Shown one piece after another: positions 42,331-51,126 of a stretch of 64,000 bases of DNA. The first letter of the stretch is position 1. Every line of letters begins with the position of its first letter. The translations under genes and the position numbers were made by a program. The notes under the pieces are model-generated. The model was not told where the DNA came from. It saw nothing but the letters and a program-made list of their open reading frames with translations, and did no database searches. This DNA comes from Leptolyngbya sp. SIOISBB (GTDB lineage: Bacteria > Cyanobacteriota > Cyanobacteriia > Phormidesmidales > Phormidesmidaceae): contig JAAHII010000001.1 of NCBI GenBank assembly GCA_010671905.1, forward strand, positions 434,001 to 498,000. The letters are read 5' to 3'.

Positions 42331-43347
42331 TTAGGGTACGATCGCGATGGTGATGCGGCGACTGAGTTGGACACCCCCAGTACTACCAATGGCGCTGTTG
42401 CCATAGCCGACGGGCACCCAATGCACGGTCTCGTCACCGAGGCTCTGGGCGAGGTATTGCTGGACGGCGATTGCCTGTTGATAGGACAGGTCAGTGGGGG
42501 TTGCGCCCTCGGTCTCAATATCGGTGTAACTGCCCACGACAACCGTCGAGTCAGGGTAGCGAGCGACATCCGGCAAAATGTTGTTGAGCAACGGCTGGGC
42601 ATTGGGTTGCAGGGTCGCTTGCCCCGGCACAAACAGCACATCACTCGGCAAGGTGACCCGATAGGCATTGACTTGGAATAAGGGATCGGTAGGTTCGCCA
42701 ACAGCCGGTTGCAGAGCCGGTGCAGCCGCTTCAGAAGGTGGTGCAACGGGCGTCGCGGTGGATGGATTCAGGCGATTGGTCGCGTTGTCGATGCGCTCTT
42801 CTAGTGGCATGGCCACATCGGGCAAGCCTAACTGCCGCTCCACTGCAGACGTGCGATCGCGCAGGCTTTGCAGATTGCCAGTGATTGCTTCTAGCTCAAT
42901 GCTGACTTGCTCTCGTTGCGCGTCGGTTAAGGCAATGGGGCGCGTTGGTTGCGCAGTTGTGGTTGGCGGGGCATTTTCAGTTGCTGGTGCCGGTGGGGCG
43001 GCGGGTGTTGAGGCTTCCCCGACCCACCAGCCGGGCAGGTTCCCGACTTTTTGAAAGAACCGTGAGGTCTTGCGAGTCACGACCTCAACCATCGGCGGCT
43101 CAGGATTATTCGCCGGAAAGAATTCTGCCACCAACATCCCAAACAACCAAGCTCCCCCGACTCCAGCTCCCAGCAAGGCCCATCGCAAAATCCAGGCAGA
43201 GAGCGATCGCAGGCCCTGCCAGCGGCTGGGCTCAGGCGGTTCCAAGACAGTCGGGGCGGTGGGCGACGACAATTCTGGCGGTAAGGGCTCGACTGGTGTG
43301 ACACCGGGGCGAGGCGGGGGACTGTTAAAGGGAGGGAGTTCAGTCAT
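42331..43347 (-). CDS. OmpA/MotB-like periplasmic protein with N-terminal membrane helix
   Basis: The 338-residue protein has a proline-rich cytoplasmic start and one membrane helix at about 52-73 (ILRWALLGAGVGGAWLFGML). A Pro/Ala-rich linker and a short coiled segment (AQREQVSIELEAITGNLQSL) follow. The C-terminal OmpA-like domain is at about 240-338 (LPSDVLFVPGQATLQPNAQP, STVVVGSYTDIETEGATPTD, LSYQQAIAVQQYLAQ). Such domains bind peptidoglycan. The usual NxxLSxxRA motif is altered to TDLSYQQAIAVQ. It lies between fmt and a SpoIID-like cell-wall gene, both on the same strand. Confidence 0.78.
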   Translation of the reverse strand: MTELPPFNSPPPRPGVTPVEPLPPELSSPTAPTVLEPPEPSRWQGLRSLSAWILRWALLGAGVGGAWLFGMLVAEFFPANNPEPPMVEVVTRKTSRFFQKVGNLPGWWVGEASTPAAPPAPATENAPPTTTAQPTRPIALTDAQREQVSIELEAITGNLQSLRDRTSAVERQLGLPDVAMPLEERIDNATNRLNPSTATPVAPPSEAAAPALQPAVGEPTDPLFQVNAYRVTLPSDVLFVPGQATLQPNAQPLLNNILPDVARYPDSTVVVGSYTDIETEGATPTDLSYQQAIAVQQYLAQSLGDETVHWVPVGYGNSAIGSTGGVQLSRRITIAIVP

Positions 43348-43496
43348 GGCAGCGACTCAAGGGGATGGCAAATACATCTACTGAACGTCAGTTGAGCGAT
43401 GGATCAGCGTAGCAGCACGGGCAACCAGGGCATTAGATATAGAGTAACGGCGATCGCTCCCGTTCATGCACGGTAGCGAAGAGTCTTAGGAATTGC

Positions 43497-45272
43497 TCAA
43501 GGAGTTGGGTTGGTTGACGGTGTGGATACCGTCTCGGCCGGATCGCGCCAAAACACGAGATCATCACTAATGGGTTGCAACTCCGTCCCCGGATAATAAA
43601 ACTTGAGAATGCGTTCAGCACTCCAATTCAGGTCGCCCAAGTTATAAGCCCCGGTTTGGCTCATCCCGACCCCATGCCCAAAACCGCCCCCGATAAAGCG
43701 GTAGCCTTGCAACTGTGGTTCTGCCGAGCCGGGCACTGTTTCATATAAACCGGCAGTGTAGAAAAGCAAGCTCAGCGGGGCGGCGATCGCCCGAATGACT
43801 TCATCCTTTTGCAGCGTCACTACTCCCACATCAGTGGCAATTTGTAAGGTTTGCACGCGACCAGAAGCCGCTCGTTCAGTCACAACTAACCGCTGCACCT
43901 CCGTCAAGTTAGCGAGGGGATGATTGCGGGCCTGCAGATACGTTTTCAGATCCTGGGCGATGGTCTCCAAAGTGGCGTCTTCTGACCAACGGAAGGTCTC
44001 CCAAGTTTCCTCATTGAAGCCGGAGTCCAGGGACAGAAAAGCTTTGAGATTATTTTCGTCAGTGAGGGGGCGAGTTGCTAAATCCCAGCTACCGGAGACG
44101 GAATCCACCACGGGTTGTAGATAAGGACGATCGGGGCCGTTCCAGACATGGCTAAAGGCCGCCGTCACGCCGCCCGCATTCGAGGAATAGAGCGCATCGA
44201 CCAGTTCGTCGCCATAGGTCAACACCTGACCCCGCGTATTCGCGATCGCGCGATCAGTCTTATCCGCCGCTCCGGTAATGCCCCAATAGACCTGGCACTG
44301 CGTATCGGCACAAAGCTCATAATTATCCACCTCAAACCGACGCAGATTGCGCAGCACGTAGGTGCGGGCCAAAATCGCCTGGGCTTCAATTGTGGTCGCG
44401 GGGGCCGCCAGTCCAATTTCGTAAGGCACCACGCCCCGCAAATAGGTTTCAATGGGCACTTTGTTCACCAGGGTGTAGGTGCCGTAGGCATTGGGCTGCA
44501 GGCGTAAGTGGCCGCCATATACCCGCACGGTGTCTTCGACATTGCCATACTTCTCAGTCACGCGCACCCGCTGATTGCCCGTGGTAATGCTGAAAATGTC
44601 GCGGTTATAGCGAAACCCATTGAAGATCGCTGCGGCTTGCGGCACGTCTTGTAGCACTTGGCTGTCGATGTAGACATTTTCATAGCCAGCGGCCTGCAAA
44701 TCCTGGAGCAACAGCCGTCGTAGCAGAGGCGTATTGTAAACGTCCCGCTTGGCCCACACCTGCCAGTCACCGGGTTGGGCAATGTCGGTCTCAATGCCGC
44801 GATCGCGCCACTGATTCGCGCTGTCTTCTGCACTTTCAAAGCTGCGGTGGGTGCTCAGCACAACCCACTCCCGTAGGGCTGTGGCCTCTAATGGGGTAGG
44901 CGACGTATCGAGCACAATTTGGTTGGTGGTCAGCGTTTCGAGTTGCTCCCCAGTTTTGAACTGTACGGTGAGTTGTGCGCCATTCAGCGGTTCAATAGTG
45001 AGCGTTTTGGCGTCGTCTTGCCCAAATCGCTGCACAATCCCAATTTGCAGCACTGGGTTCATGGGCTGCTGGGCCAGGGTGATGCTGGCACTCACAAGGT
45101 TGCCCACGACGGCGACACCCGCCGCCAGCACCATCCCAGACAGACGATAGGTCGCGTAAATTTGCGATCGCACTTGGCCCACCATGACTTGATTCATCAG
45201 AAAAACGCTCCCCGCATTGTAGCGAAGCGATCGCGTAAATTTTTGCCCGGTTGTTTCCCAGTTCAAACTCAT
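43497..45272 (-). CDS. SpoIID/LytB-domain protein
   Basis: About 591 residues. A membrane helix or signal (LSGMVLAAGVAVVGNLVSAS) is followed by an N-terminal SPOR-like region (WVVLSTHRSFESAEDSANQW). The SpoIID domain runs at about 270-560 (RGVVPYEIGLAAPATTIEAQ, ILARTYVLRN, CADTQCQVYWG, FGHGVGMSQTGAYNLG). SpoIID-type enzymes cut glycan strands of peptidoglycan; the role in cyanobacteria is not known. Several in-frame starts exist. I chose Met at 45272 because earlier ones run into the divergent sulfiredoxin gene. A start at 45197 is also possible. Confidence 0.85.
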   Translation of the reverse strand: MSLNWETTGQKFTRSLRYNAGSVFLMNQVMVGQVRSQIYATYRLSGMVLAAGVAVVGNLVSASITLAQQPMNPVLQIGIVQRFGQDDAKTLTIEPLNGAQLTVQFKTGEQLETLTTNQIVLDTSPTPLEATALREWVVLSTHRSFESAEDSANQWRDRGIETDIAQPGDWQVWAKRDVYNTPLLRRLLLQDLQAAGYENVYIDSQVLQDVPQAAAIFNGFRYNRDIFSITTGNQRVRVTEKYGNVEDTVRVYGGHLRLQPNAYGTYTLVNKVPIETYLRGVVPYEIGLAAPATTIEAQAILARTYVLRNLRRFEVDNYELCADTQCQVYWGITGAADKTDRAIANTRGQVLTYGDELVDALYSSNAGGVTAAFSHVWNGPDRPYLQPVVDSVSGSWDLATRPLTDENNLKAFLSLDSGFNEETWETFRWSEDATLETIAQDLKTYLQARNHPLANLTEVQRLVVTERAASGRVQTLQIATDVGVVTLQKDEVIRAIAAPLSLLFYTAGLYETVPGSAEPQLQGYRFIGGGFGHGVGMSQTGAYNLGDLNWSAERILKFYYPGTELQPISDDLVFWRDPAETVSTPSTNPTP

Positions 45273-45321
45273 AACGACTACCGTTGAACAATCGAAACCT
45301 GTCATTAAATTGACTGAACCC

Positions 45322-45582
45322 ATGCGCATTCAAGAGGTTCCCCTACGAGCGATTCGCCGACCACTGTACTGCCAACATGATCCGGCCAAACTGGAAGAGC
45401 TGATGGCGTCGATCAGCACCATTGGTTTGCAGGAGCCGATTGAAGTTTTGGAAGTAGAAGGGGAGTTCTACGGCTTTTCGGGTTGCCATCGATTTGAAGC
45501 CTGTCGCCGCTTGGGATACGAAACAATTCGCTGTCGAGTCCGTCGGGCACCCAGATCCGTGTTGAATTTTCATCTGGCTTGA
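45322..45582 (+). CDS. srx: Sulfiredoxin
   Basis: An 86-residue ParB/sulfiredoxin-fold protein: MRIQEVPLRAIRRPLYCQHD, MASISTIGLQEPIEVLEVEG and the active-site motif FSGCHRFEACRRLG with the catalytic Cys in GCHR. Sulfiredoxin reduces overoxidised 2-Cys peroxiredoxins using ATP, a role known in cyanobacteria. I chose the second Met because it leads directly into the fold. It is divergent from the SpoIID-like gene. Confidence 0.9.
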   Translation: MRIQEVPLRAIRRPLYCQHDPAKLEELMASISTIGLQEPIEVLEVEGEFYGFSGCHRFEACRRLGYETIRCRVRRAPRSVLNFHLA

Positions 45583-45642
45583 TTTTTCAGCGCTGAACAG
45601 GGTCAATAAATAGCGACGGCCTGAATTACAACGGAACCCACT

Positions 45643-46323
45643 ATGCCGAGCGATCGCGCTGCTTCTTCTGTTACCTCACAGGGCTCCGCCACTGAGCGAT
45701 TGCGAGCTTTGATGACAGCTGTCGACATTCCCAGCTTTCGCGCCTTGGCCCGTCAGGCCCAGGTGTCTGACTGGGCGGTGCAGCAATTGCGGAGCGATCG
45801 CATCACCGCTATGCGCGTCGAGCGCCTGCAAAAAATCGCTGCCGCCTTAAATCTGTCTTTACCGGAACTGTTAGGCCAGTTTGGCGTCATGACTGCTGGG
45901 CAATCCCCAGCTCAGCCTGCCGCTGAGACCAGTGTCGTCACGCTCAAGGCCGAATATCAGCGCTTACAAACTCAGCTAGAACAGCAGGAAACTGTTTTGC
46001 AACAGCAATTTCAAACCGCCGCGTTGGCGGTGTTGGAATCCTGGCTCGTGCAGTGGCCCACCGTGACCCATGCCGTTGAAAAGAATCCTGACTTACCCGC
46101 GAGTCGACTAGTGCCTTTAGTCCAGCCGATCCAGACGTTATTGGAGCAGTGGGAGGTTGAGGTGATCGCGGCGGTCGGCGCTACCGTGCCGTACGATCCC
46201 CAAGTCCATCAGCTTATGACTGGCGATGTTGAGCCAGGTGTGCCCGTTAGAGTTCGCTACACCGGTTTTCGGCAGAGGGGCAAGCTGCTGCATCGCGCCA
46301 AGGTGAGCCCGGTAGAGGGGTAG
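45643..46323 (+). CDS. HTH protein with a GrpE-like C-terminal part
   Basis: The 226-residue protein has an N-terminal helix-turn-helix at about 15-75 (IPSFRALARQAQVSDWAVQQ, LQKIAAALNLSLPELLGQF). A coiled coil follows at about 105-135 (LKAEYQRLQTQLEQQETVLQ). The C-terminal region reads LVPLVQPIQTLLEQWEVEVI, VPYDPQVHQLMTGDVEPG and VRVRYTGFRQRGKLLHRAKV, resembling the beta domain of GrpE (FDP--HEAV...RGY...GKVLRPA-V). GrpE is the nucleotide exchange factor of DnaK. Whether this part works on DnaK is unknown. The fusion could link DNA binding to a chaperone or use the fold for another ligand. It follows srx by 60 bp on the same strand. Confidence 0.7.
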   Translation: MPSDRAASSVTSQGSATERLRALMTAVDIPSFRALARQAQVSDWAVQQLRSDRITAMRVERLQKIAAALNLSLPELLGQFGVMTAGQSPAQPAAETSVVTLKAEYQRLQTQLEQQETVLQQQFQTAALAVLESWLVQWPTVTHAVEKNPDLPASRLVPLVQPIQTLLEQWEVEVIAAVGATVPYDPQVHQLMTGDVEPGVPVRVRYTGFRQRGKLLHRAKVSPVEG

Positions 46324-46362
46324 GTGGATGAGGGGATGAGTGAATGAGTCGGTGGGTGGTAG

Positions 46363-46428
46363 GGGCGAGGCATTCTGGCTATTCCATTTCGGGCTAAAGG
46401 AAAACGGTATTCACAGAATGCCTCGCCC
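46363..46428. repeat. Palindromic extragenic element (GGGCGAGGCAT family), copy 3
   Basis: GGGCGAGGCATTCTG (46363-46377) pairs with CAGAATGCCTCGCCC (46414-46428). The element is flanked on both sides by similar GATGAGG/GTGAGT-rich stretches. It is the third copy of the family in the window. The gap 46324-46595 holds nothing else. Confidence 0.8.
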
Positions 46429-46595
46429 GGACTTAGGTTTGGATGAAGGGGTGAGTCAGTGGATGAGTTTAATGGTGGGGCAACCGGATGTAAACTGACG
46501 GCGGCGTTTACTCGCGTGGTTTTGAGTCAGAATGCCACAATTGAACAGTGCGCTCACCACCGCAATGGGGCCAGCTAGCCGCCGAGGCCAAGAGA

Positions 46596-47519
46596 ATGTC
46601 AGCTGCAGAATTACCCTTCGTTTCCGTCATCATCCCGGTTTATAACCAGACAGCACTGTTGCAGAAGTGCTTAGCGGCTTTGGCACAGCAAACTTATGAG
46701 CGATCGCGCTTTGAAATCATCGTCATTGACAATGTCTCCGATGACCCTGAGGCGATCGCCGCTGTCGTGGCGAACTCTAAAAATGTCATCCTGACTCAAG
46801 AAGCAACTCCGGGATCCTATGCGGCTCGGAACAAAGGTTTGGCCTTGGCACAAGGTGAGATCTTGGCCTTCACTGATGCCGACTGCATTCCGGCCCCCGA
46901 CTGGCTGGTCGAGGGCGTCCAGCAATTGATACAGCATCCAGAATGTGGCCAGGTAATTGGTGATATCGAACTTTTTTTTGCTGATCCCGCACATCCCACG
47001 CCAGTCGAACTGTACGAGCAAATTACGGCCTTTCCACAGGAGCAGTTGCTGCAAAAACTCCACGGAGGGGCCACCGCCAATCTTTTTACCTGGCGCCAAG
47101 TGATGGATACTGTTGGGCAGTTTGATGCTCAACTCAAGTCCAATGGTGATCTGGAATGGGGGCGGCGAGTACATGACCACGGATATGCTCAGATTTATGC
47201 CCCCGCTGTGCGTGTACAACATCCAGCGCGCTCATCCTGGGCAGAATTAGTGGGACGCACTCGTCGCCTGGTGGGTGGGCAATATGAGCGCCAGCTCAAG
47301 GCTGCGGTTACCCCTTGGCAACGGGAACGGGTGTTCCTAAAGATTTTTTTATTCTCCTTGATGCCTCCGGTGTTTTTTACCGTGAACACGTTGCGCGATC
47401 GCCGCCTGCAAGGACTTAGCCAGAAGCTCAAGGTATCAGGGGTCATGGTGGTAGTTCGTGCCATCAGCATCCGAGAAATGCTCCGCCTCAAATCTGGTGC
47501 GGTTGCCAGTCGAGCCTGA
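46596..47519 (+). CDS. Family 2 glycosyltransferase
   Basis: The 307-residue protein has the GT-A fold: FVSVIIPVYNQTALLQKCLA, DNVSDDPEAI and a DxD-type motif in ILAFTDADCIPAPDWL. The ATANLFTWRQVMDTVGQFDA and SNGDLEWGRRVHDHGYAQIY segments hold the general-base ED region. The C-terminal part has a hydrophobic stretch (FLKIFLFSLMPPVFFTVNTL). It transfers a sugar to an unknown acceptor, perhaps in polysaccharide synthesis. A GTG start at 46548 is possible but adds 16 unconserved-looking residues. No sugar pathway genes are adjacent. Confidence 0.88.
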   Translation: MSAAELPFVSVIIPVYNQTALLQKCLAALAQQTYERSRFEIIVIDNVSDDPEAIAAVVANSKNVILTQEATPGSYAARNKGLALAQGEILAFTDADCIPAPDWLVEGVQQLIQHPECGQVIGDIELFFADPAHPTPVELYEQITAFPQEQLLQKLHGGATANLFTWRQVMDTVGQFDAQLKSNGDLEWGRRVHDHGYAQIYAPAVRVQHPARSSWAELVGRTRRLVGGQYERQLKAAVTPWQRERVFLKIFLFSLMPPVFFTVNTLRDRRLQGLSQKLKVSGVMVVVRAISIREMLRLKSGAVASRA

Positions 47520-47665
47520 TAGAGCGTCCAGGCAGCCAGTTCAGAGATCGAAGGTGCCACCTGTCAGGTTTGCAGCATGGTCAAGAGTTACCGCCACTGT
47601 TCTCAATAGCGCCGCTGCGGTCAGGATTTGGCATTGCTGAATTACGGTATGAATTCGCCCGCCAG

Positions 47666-47681
47666 CCCCCAATTCTGGGGG
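47666..47681. terminator. Hairpin between converging genes
   Basis: CCCCCA pairs with TGGGGG around ATTC, in the gap between the converging glycosyltransferase and agrE genes. There is no clear T-run, so the terminator role is inferred from position. Confidence 0.35.
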
Positions 47682-47816
47682 AGCCGGATTTCTTGGAATC
47701 CACCAGAATTGAGAGATCTAGGGGGCGAGATCACTGGCAACTCAGAGAGATCTATACTTCGATTCAGCAACACCCAGGATTTTACTTCTACAATCTGCCC
47801 GCGACATCCAATTCTG

Positions 47817-49922
47817 TTAATTAGCGCGCGCATATTCTCCGGTGAGCTTAGTCAGTTGATCCACCAGCAAGCTGAGGAACAGCCCGACATCAGTCACCAC
47901 CCCAATGGATTCAAGGGAGCCACGATCGCTCAACTTCGTCACTACAGCGGGGTTAATATCGACGCACACCATCTTCACGCCGGCGGGGGTCATGTTGCCG
48001 ACACCGATCGAGTGCAGCATCGTTGAGAGCATCAAAATCAAGTCAGCACCTTCAATTAGGCGGGCGTAATCGGCCTGCGCCTGCAGCAGATCCATTTGGG
48101 TATCGGGCAGTGGTCCATCATCGCGAATAGAGCCCGCCAGCGAGAAGGGCACATTGTTCTTGACGCACTCATACATGACCCCGCTCGGCAACACGCCTTG
48201 CTCCACCGCTTGAGCAATGCTGCCGCAGCGACGAATCGTATTGATGGCCTTGAGGTGATGACGGTGCCCCCCATGGACGGAAACGCCACGCTGCATATCC
48301 ATGCCGAGCGAGGTGCCCATCAGCGCTTGTTCAATGTCATGAACGGCGATCGCATTGCCGCCCAACAAACCGTGAATATAGCCTCCCCGAATCAGGGTCT
48401 GGAGATGTTCACTGCCGCCAGTATGAATCACGACAGGACCAGCGGTGACCACCGCTTTGCCCCCTTGGTCGCGAATCCGCCGTAAATCCCAGGCAATTTG
48501 CTCAACCACGAGTTCCACCCGTCGTTCACTAGAAACCCCTGCCCCCATGAAGCTAAATTCCTCGGTGGAGCGCTGTTTGAGGCTCGTGTCGTGACGCTTA
48601 GTGCGGATTCCGGCACTGCCGATCACAACCGATTCACCCATTTGTAAATCGCGCAGCAGTTTACAGCGAGCTTCTAGACCGCGAGCGGTTTGAGTCACCG
48701 CGATCGCCGCATCCATGCGCTGCCCCTGCACTGCAATCCACTGCCCATTGATGGAAATCTCGGTCGGGTAAATAGCCGTCACGTAAAAATCGTCGGGAGC
48801 CACACCGTTCTGAGCGACGGCTGCCAAATGTGCATCGGCGGTATCATCAGATTTGACCACAGCGCCTAAATCAACCAACTGTCCCAGAATGTCTTCGATG
48901 ATGGTGATATCCGGAGCCGAAACTTTTACCTCTGCCGTCGAGATATCTTGACGCTGTTCTCCCAAGGTGAAATTCAAAACTTGAAAACTTCCCCCCCCCG
49001 CCACGATCGTGTCAAGAGCCCGATTGACTAAACCGGAGTCGAGCAGATGTCCTTCAAAACGCACCACGCGATGTTGAATGGCGGTGGCCTGGGGCGATAT
49101 CTGTCGAGGTTCGGTCACCCGTAGCGTTAAACACTTAGCTGCCCCACCGGCTTTTAAGAACTCCGTCAGCGGCGTTTCGATCACGGCGAAGCCTCGGGCT
49201 GAGAGCGCTGTTTTGAGGGGGTCGCTCGCTTGATTAAGGACGATGGTGCGATTCACGTTCACGGCATTACAGGCAAAATTCACCGCATCCACTTCATCGA
49301 CAGGAATGCGCTTTTCGGCAGGAATGCGCCGCTCAATCAGGTGATTAGAGTAGGTGTCAAAGGCTGCCGGATAGTAGAGCAGATAACCATCGGTAAGGGG
49401 GCAGAAGCAGGTGTCAAGATGATAGAACCGTCGATCAATCAGCCGGAGTGAGAGTACTTCGACGTCTAGCCATTGGGCTAAATAGGGGTGAGCATCCAGT
49501 TCAGTACGGAAGCCATAGCCAGCCCACAGCAACTCACCCGTGCGATCGAGCAGAGCATCACCAGCCCCTTCAAAGGGCAAGCTCTTAGGCAACTTTTGAA
49601 CGGTGTAGCCTTGGTCGGCAAACCATTGCTCAAAATAAGGTTCTTCGCCCTGACGCTCAGGATGGAAAAAGCGACTCAGCACAACCGTGTCACCCAGCAC
49701 CAAACCGGCATTGGCGGTGAACACCATATCGGGCCAACCTAGTTGGGGCTCTACCAGCTCCACCGTCGCGTGATGTTTGAGGATTTCATAGAGTTGCTGC
49801 CACTGTTCCTGAGCGCGATCGCGCGACGACCGGTGAATATTGCCCTCCATCCAAGGGTTGATGACGTAATCGACGTCGTAATGCTGAGGAGCACACATCA
49901 AAATTCGCACAGACTGGGCCAT
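47817..49922 (-). CDS. argZ: Bifunctional arginine dihydrolase / LOR-SDH-domain protein (AgrE/ArgZ type)
   Basis: The 701-residue protein has an N-terminal amidinotransferase-fold domain at about 1-275. It carries the guanidino-group triad: FEGAGD (acid), YHLDTCFCPLTDG (His) and GGAAKCLTLR (nucleophile Cys). The LOR/SDH-type region runs from about 285 (FEGHLLDSGLVNRALDTIVA) and an ornithine-cyclodeaminase-like domain runs at about 420-695 (GAGVSSERRVELVVEQIAWD, AVVTAGPVVIHTGGSEHL, SIGVGNMTPAGVKMVCVDIN). In cyanobacteria such proteins turn arginine into ornithine and ammonia, and in Anabaena on to proline. With cphA and cphB it would use arginine released from cyanophycin. The length agrees with the family. 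Confidence 0.92.
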   Translation of the reverse strand: MAQSVRILMCAPQHYDVDYVINPWMEGNIHRSSRDRAQEQWQQLYEILKHHATVELVEPQLGWPDMVFTANAGLVLGDTVVLSRFFHPERQGEEPYFEQWFADQGYTVQKLPKSLPFEGAGDALLDRTGELLWAGYGFRTELDAHPYLAQWLDVEVLSLRLIDRRFYHLDTCFCPLTDGYLLYYPAAFDTYSNHLIERRIPAEKRIPVDEVDAVNFACNAVNVNRTIVLNQASDPLKTALSARGFAVIETPLTEFLKAGGAAKCLTLRVTEPRQISPQATAIQHRVVRFEGHLLDSGLVNRALDTIVAGGGSFQVLNFTLGEQRQDISTAEVKVSAPDITIIEDILGQLVDLGAVVKSDDTADAHLAAVAQNGVAPDDFYVTAIYPTEISINGQWIAVQGQRMDAAIAVTQTARGLEARCKLLRDLQMGESVVIGSAGIRTKRHDTSLKQRSTEEFSFMGAGVSSERRVELVVEQIAWDLRRIRDQGGKAVVTAGPVVIHTGGSEHLQTLIRGGYIHGLLGGNAIAVHDIEQALMGTSLGMDMQRGVSVHGGHRHHLKAINTIRRCGSIAQAVEQGVLPSGVMYECVKNNVPFSLAGSIRDDGPLPDTQMDLLQAQADYARLIEGADLILMLSTMLHSIGVGNMTPAGVKMVCVDINPAVVTKLSDRGSLESIGVVTDVGLFLSLLVDQLTKLTGEYARAN

Positions 49923-50489
49923 GGTTTGTTTCCGTCCTGAATAAGTTTGCGCAACGTCAGTCGATTAACTGGGGTACGAATAAACCCCCAGCCCTCAATT
50001 ATGACCGACCAGAGATTCACTCCTCACTCTTCTTTGCCTCCAAACAGCCCAGATATCATGATTCCTTGACTGCACTTCAGATACCCAAAGTGCTTTTAGC
50101 CTGAGTCAGGTTCCTGCGAAAACTGGTTCGATCAAAAATTCAGATAAGAAAAGGCTGTGAAAACTTCTAGATCGAGTCAACGACTAATTCGAAGCCCCTT
50201 TTGGGGCCTGATATGAATCGGTTCGAAAAATGGGTGATTGGCTTTCGGCAAAGCTAGTTCTGTGGAATGCCTCGCATCAACCAGCTGGTCTGCATAAGGG
50301 AGGCCTTTGTTTAGGCAGCCTATCCCTAACTAAATAATCATCCAACCAATTTCAACTCCGTTCAACTGACCAACACTGAACATTGGAAGGATTTAAAAAT
50401 GCTCCAGAGTTTAGTGATGCATAAGCCAGCACTTAATTAGTCTCATGGATGCAGTCAAAGAGTCTAAACCCCTGATGGGCTCATTTGAT
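49923..50489. other. Gene-free stretch
   Basis: No supported gene, RNA or repeat. It is AT-rich near 50030-50160 and contains a single ATGCCTCGCA fragment at about 50270 reminiscent of the palindromic elements. The agrE promoter is probably at 49930-50030. Confidence 0.5.
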
Positions 50490-50723
50490 TTACTCCTTAG
50501 CCAGGGGCTGAGGTTTATTGAGATTAGCCTCACCAATATCGAAAGAAATGGCATAAGGACTATCCGTTTTGATCGAGGCCCTTCTAATCTCTAAGCCCAC
50601 CACCTGGCCATCTTCATCATAATCAAGAATCAAACCAGGTGAAATTTGTGTAGTTTCCTCAATCAGCGCCTTCACAAAAGCGATCTGCAAAATGTCTTTG
50701 TCGGGGTCATAAATGACTTTCAT
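50490..50723 (-). CDS. DUF2283 family protein
   Basis: The 77-residue protein matches the DUF2283 pattern: MKVIYDPDKDILQIAF, ISPGLILDYDEDGQVVGLEI and a short tail. The family is small, common in cyanobacteria and of unknown function; members are often found near toxin-antitoxin genes. No partner gene is visible here. It is expressed from its own promoter between 50724 and about 50800. Confidence 0.82.
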   Translation of the reverse strand: MKVIYDPDKDILQIAFVKALIEETTQISPGLILDYDEDGQVVGLEIRRASIKTDSPYAISFDIGEANLNKPQPLAKE

Positions 50724-51126
50724 GCGAATAAGGAAACATCATTCAACAGCATTAGAGTAACGAGACTGAAACTTCCCTATGCCAGAAACTTAAGCACTTC
50801 TTTACCCTATACAGAGGTGAATTATAGCGTTTCTCAATGGGCTTTCCGAGCCTCTGTATAGAAAACCTGAATCCTGAGCACGACTACAGACTGCTTCAAT
50901 GCCGTTATTAACGTGACGTCAGCCTCTACAAACGCCTACAGACGATGGATCTATCAGGTCAATTTTGAGCTCTTGAATGTGGCCGCTTGAATTTTTGGCA
51001 ACTGGCAACGTGGGGCCTTTCTAACCATTGCCCATAAGCATGACAACAGCGTCATCCGGCACCACATCACTCACTAAGTTATTGCATCAGGTGGCCCTAA
51101 TGATGCGCAGGCAAAGCAAGCAGTTG
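50724..51126. other. Gene-free stretch
   Basis: No supported gene or repeat was seen between the DUF2283 gene and the low-complexity protein gene. A TATACAGA/TCTGTATA dyad (TATACAGAGGTG at about 50809 and CCTCTGTATA at about 50850) is the only notable feature. Confidence 0.4.

Noticed and set aside
47628-48026. Plus-strand frame of 132 codons overlapping the 3' end of agrE
   Set aside because: It has no recognisable motif and its second half lies opposite a conserved domain.
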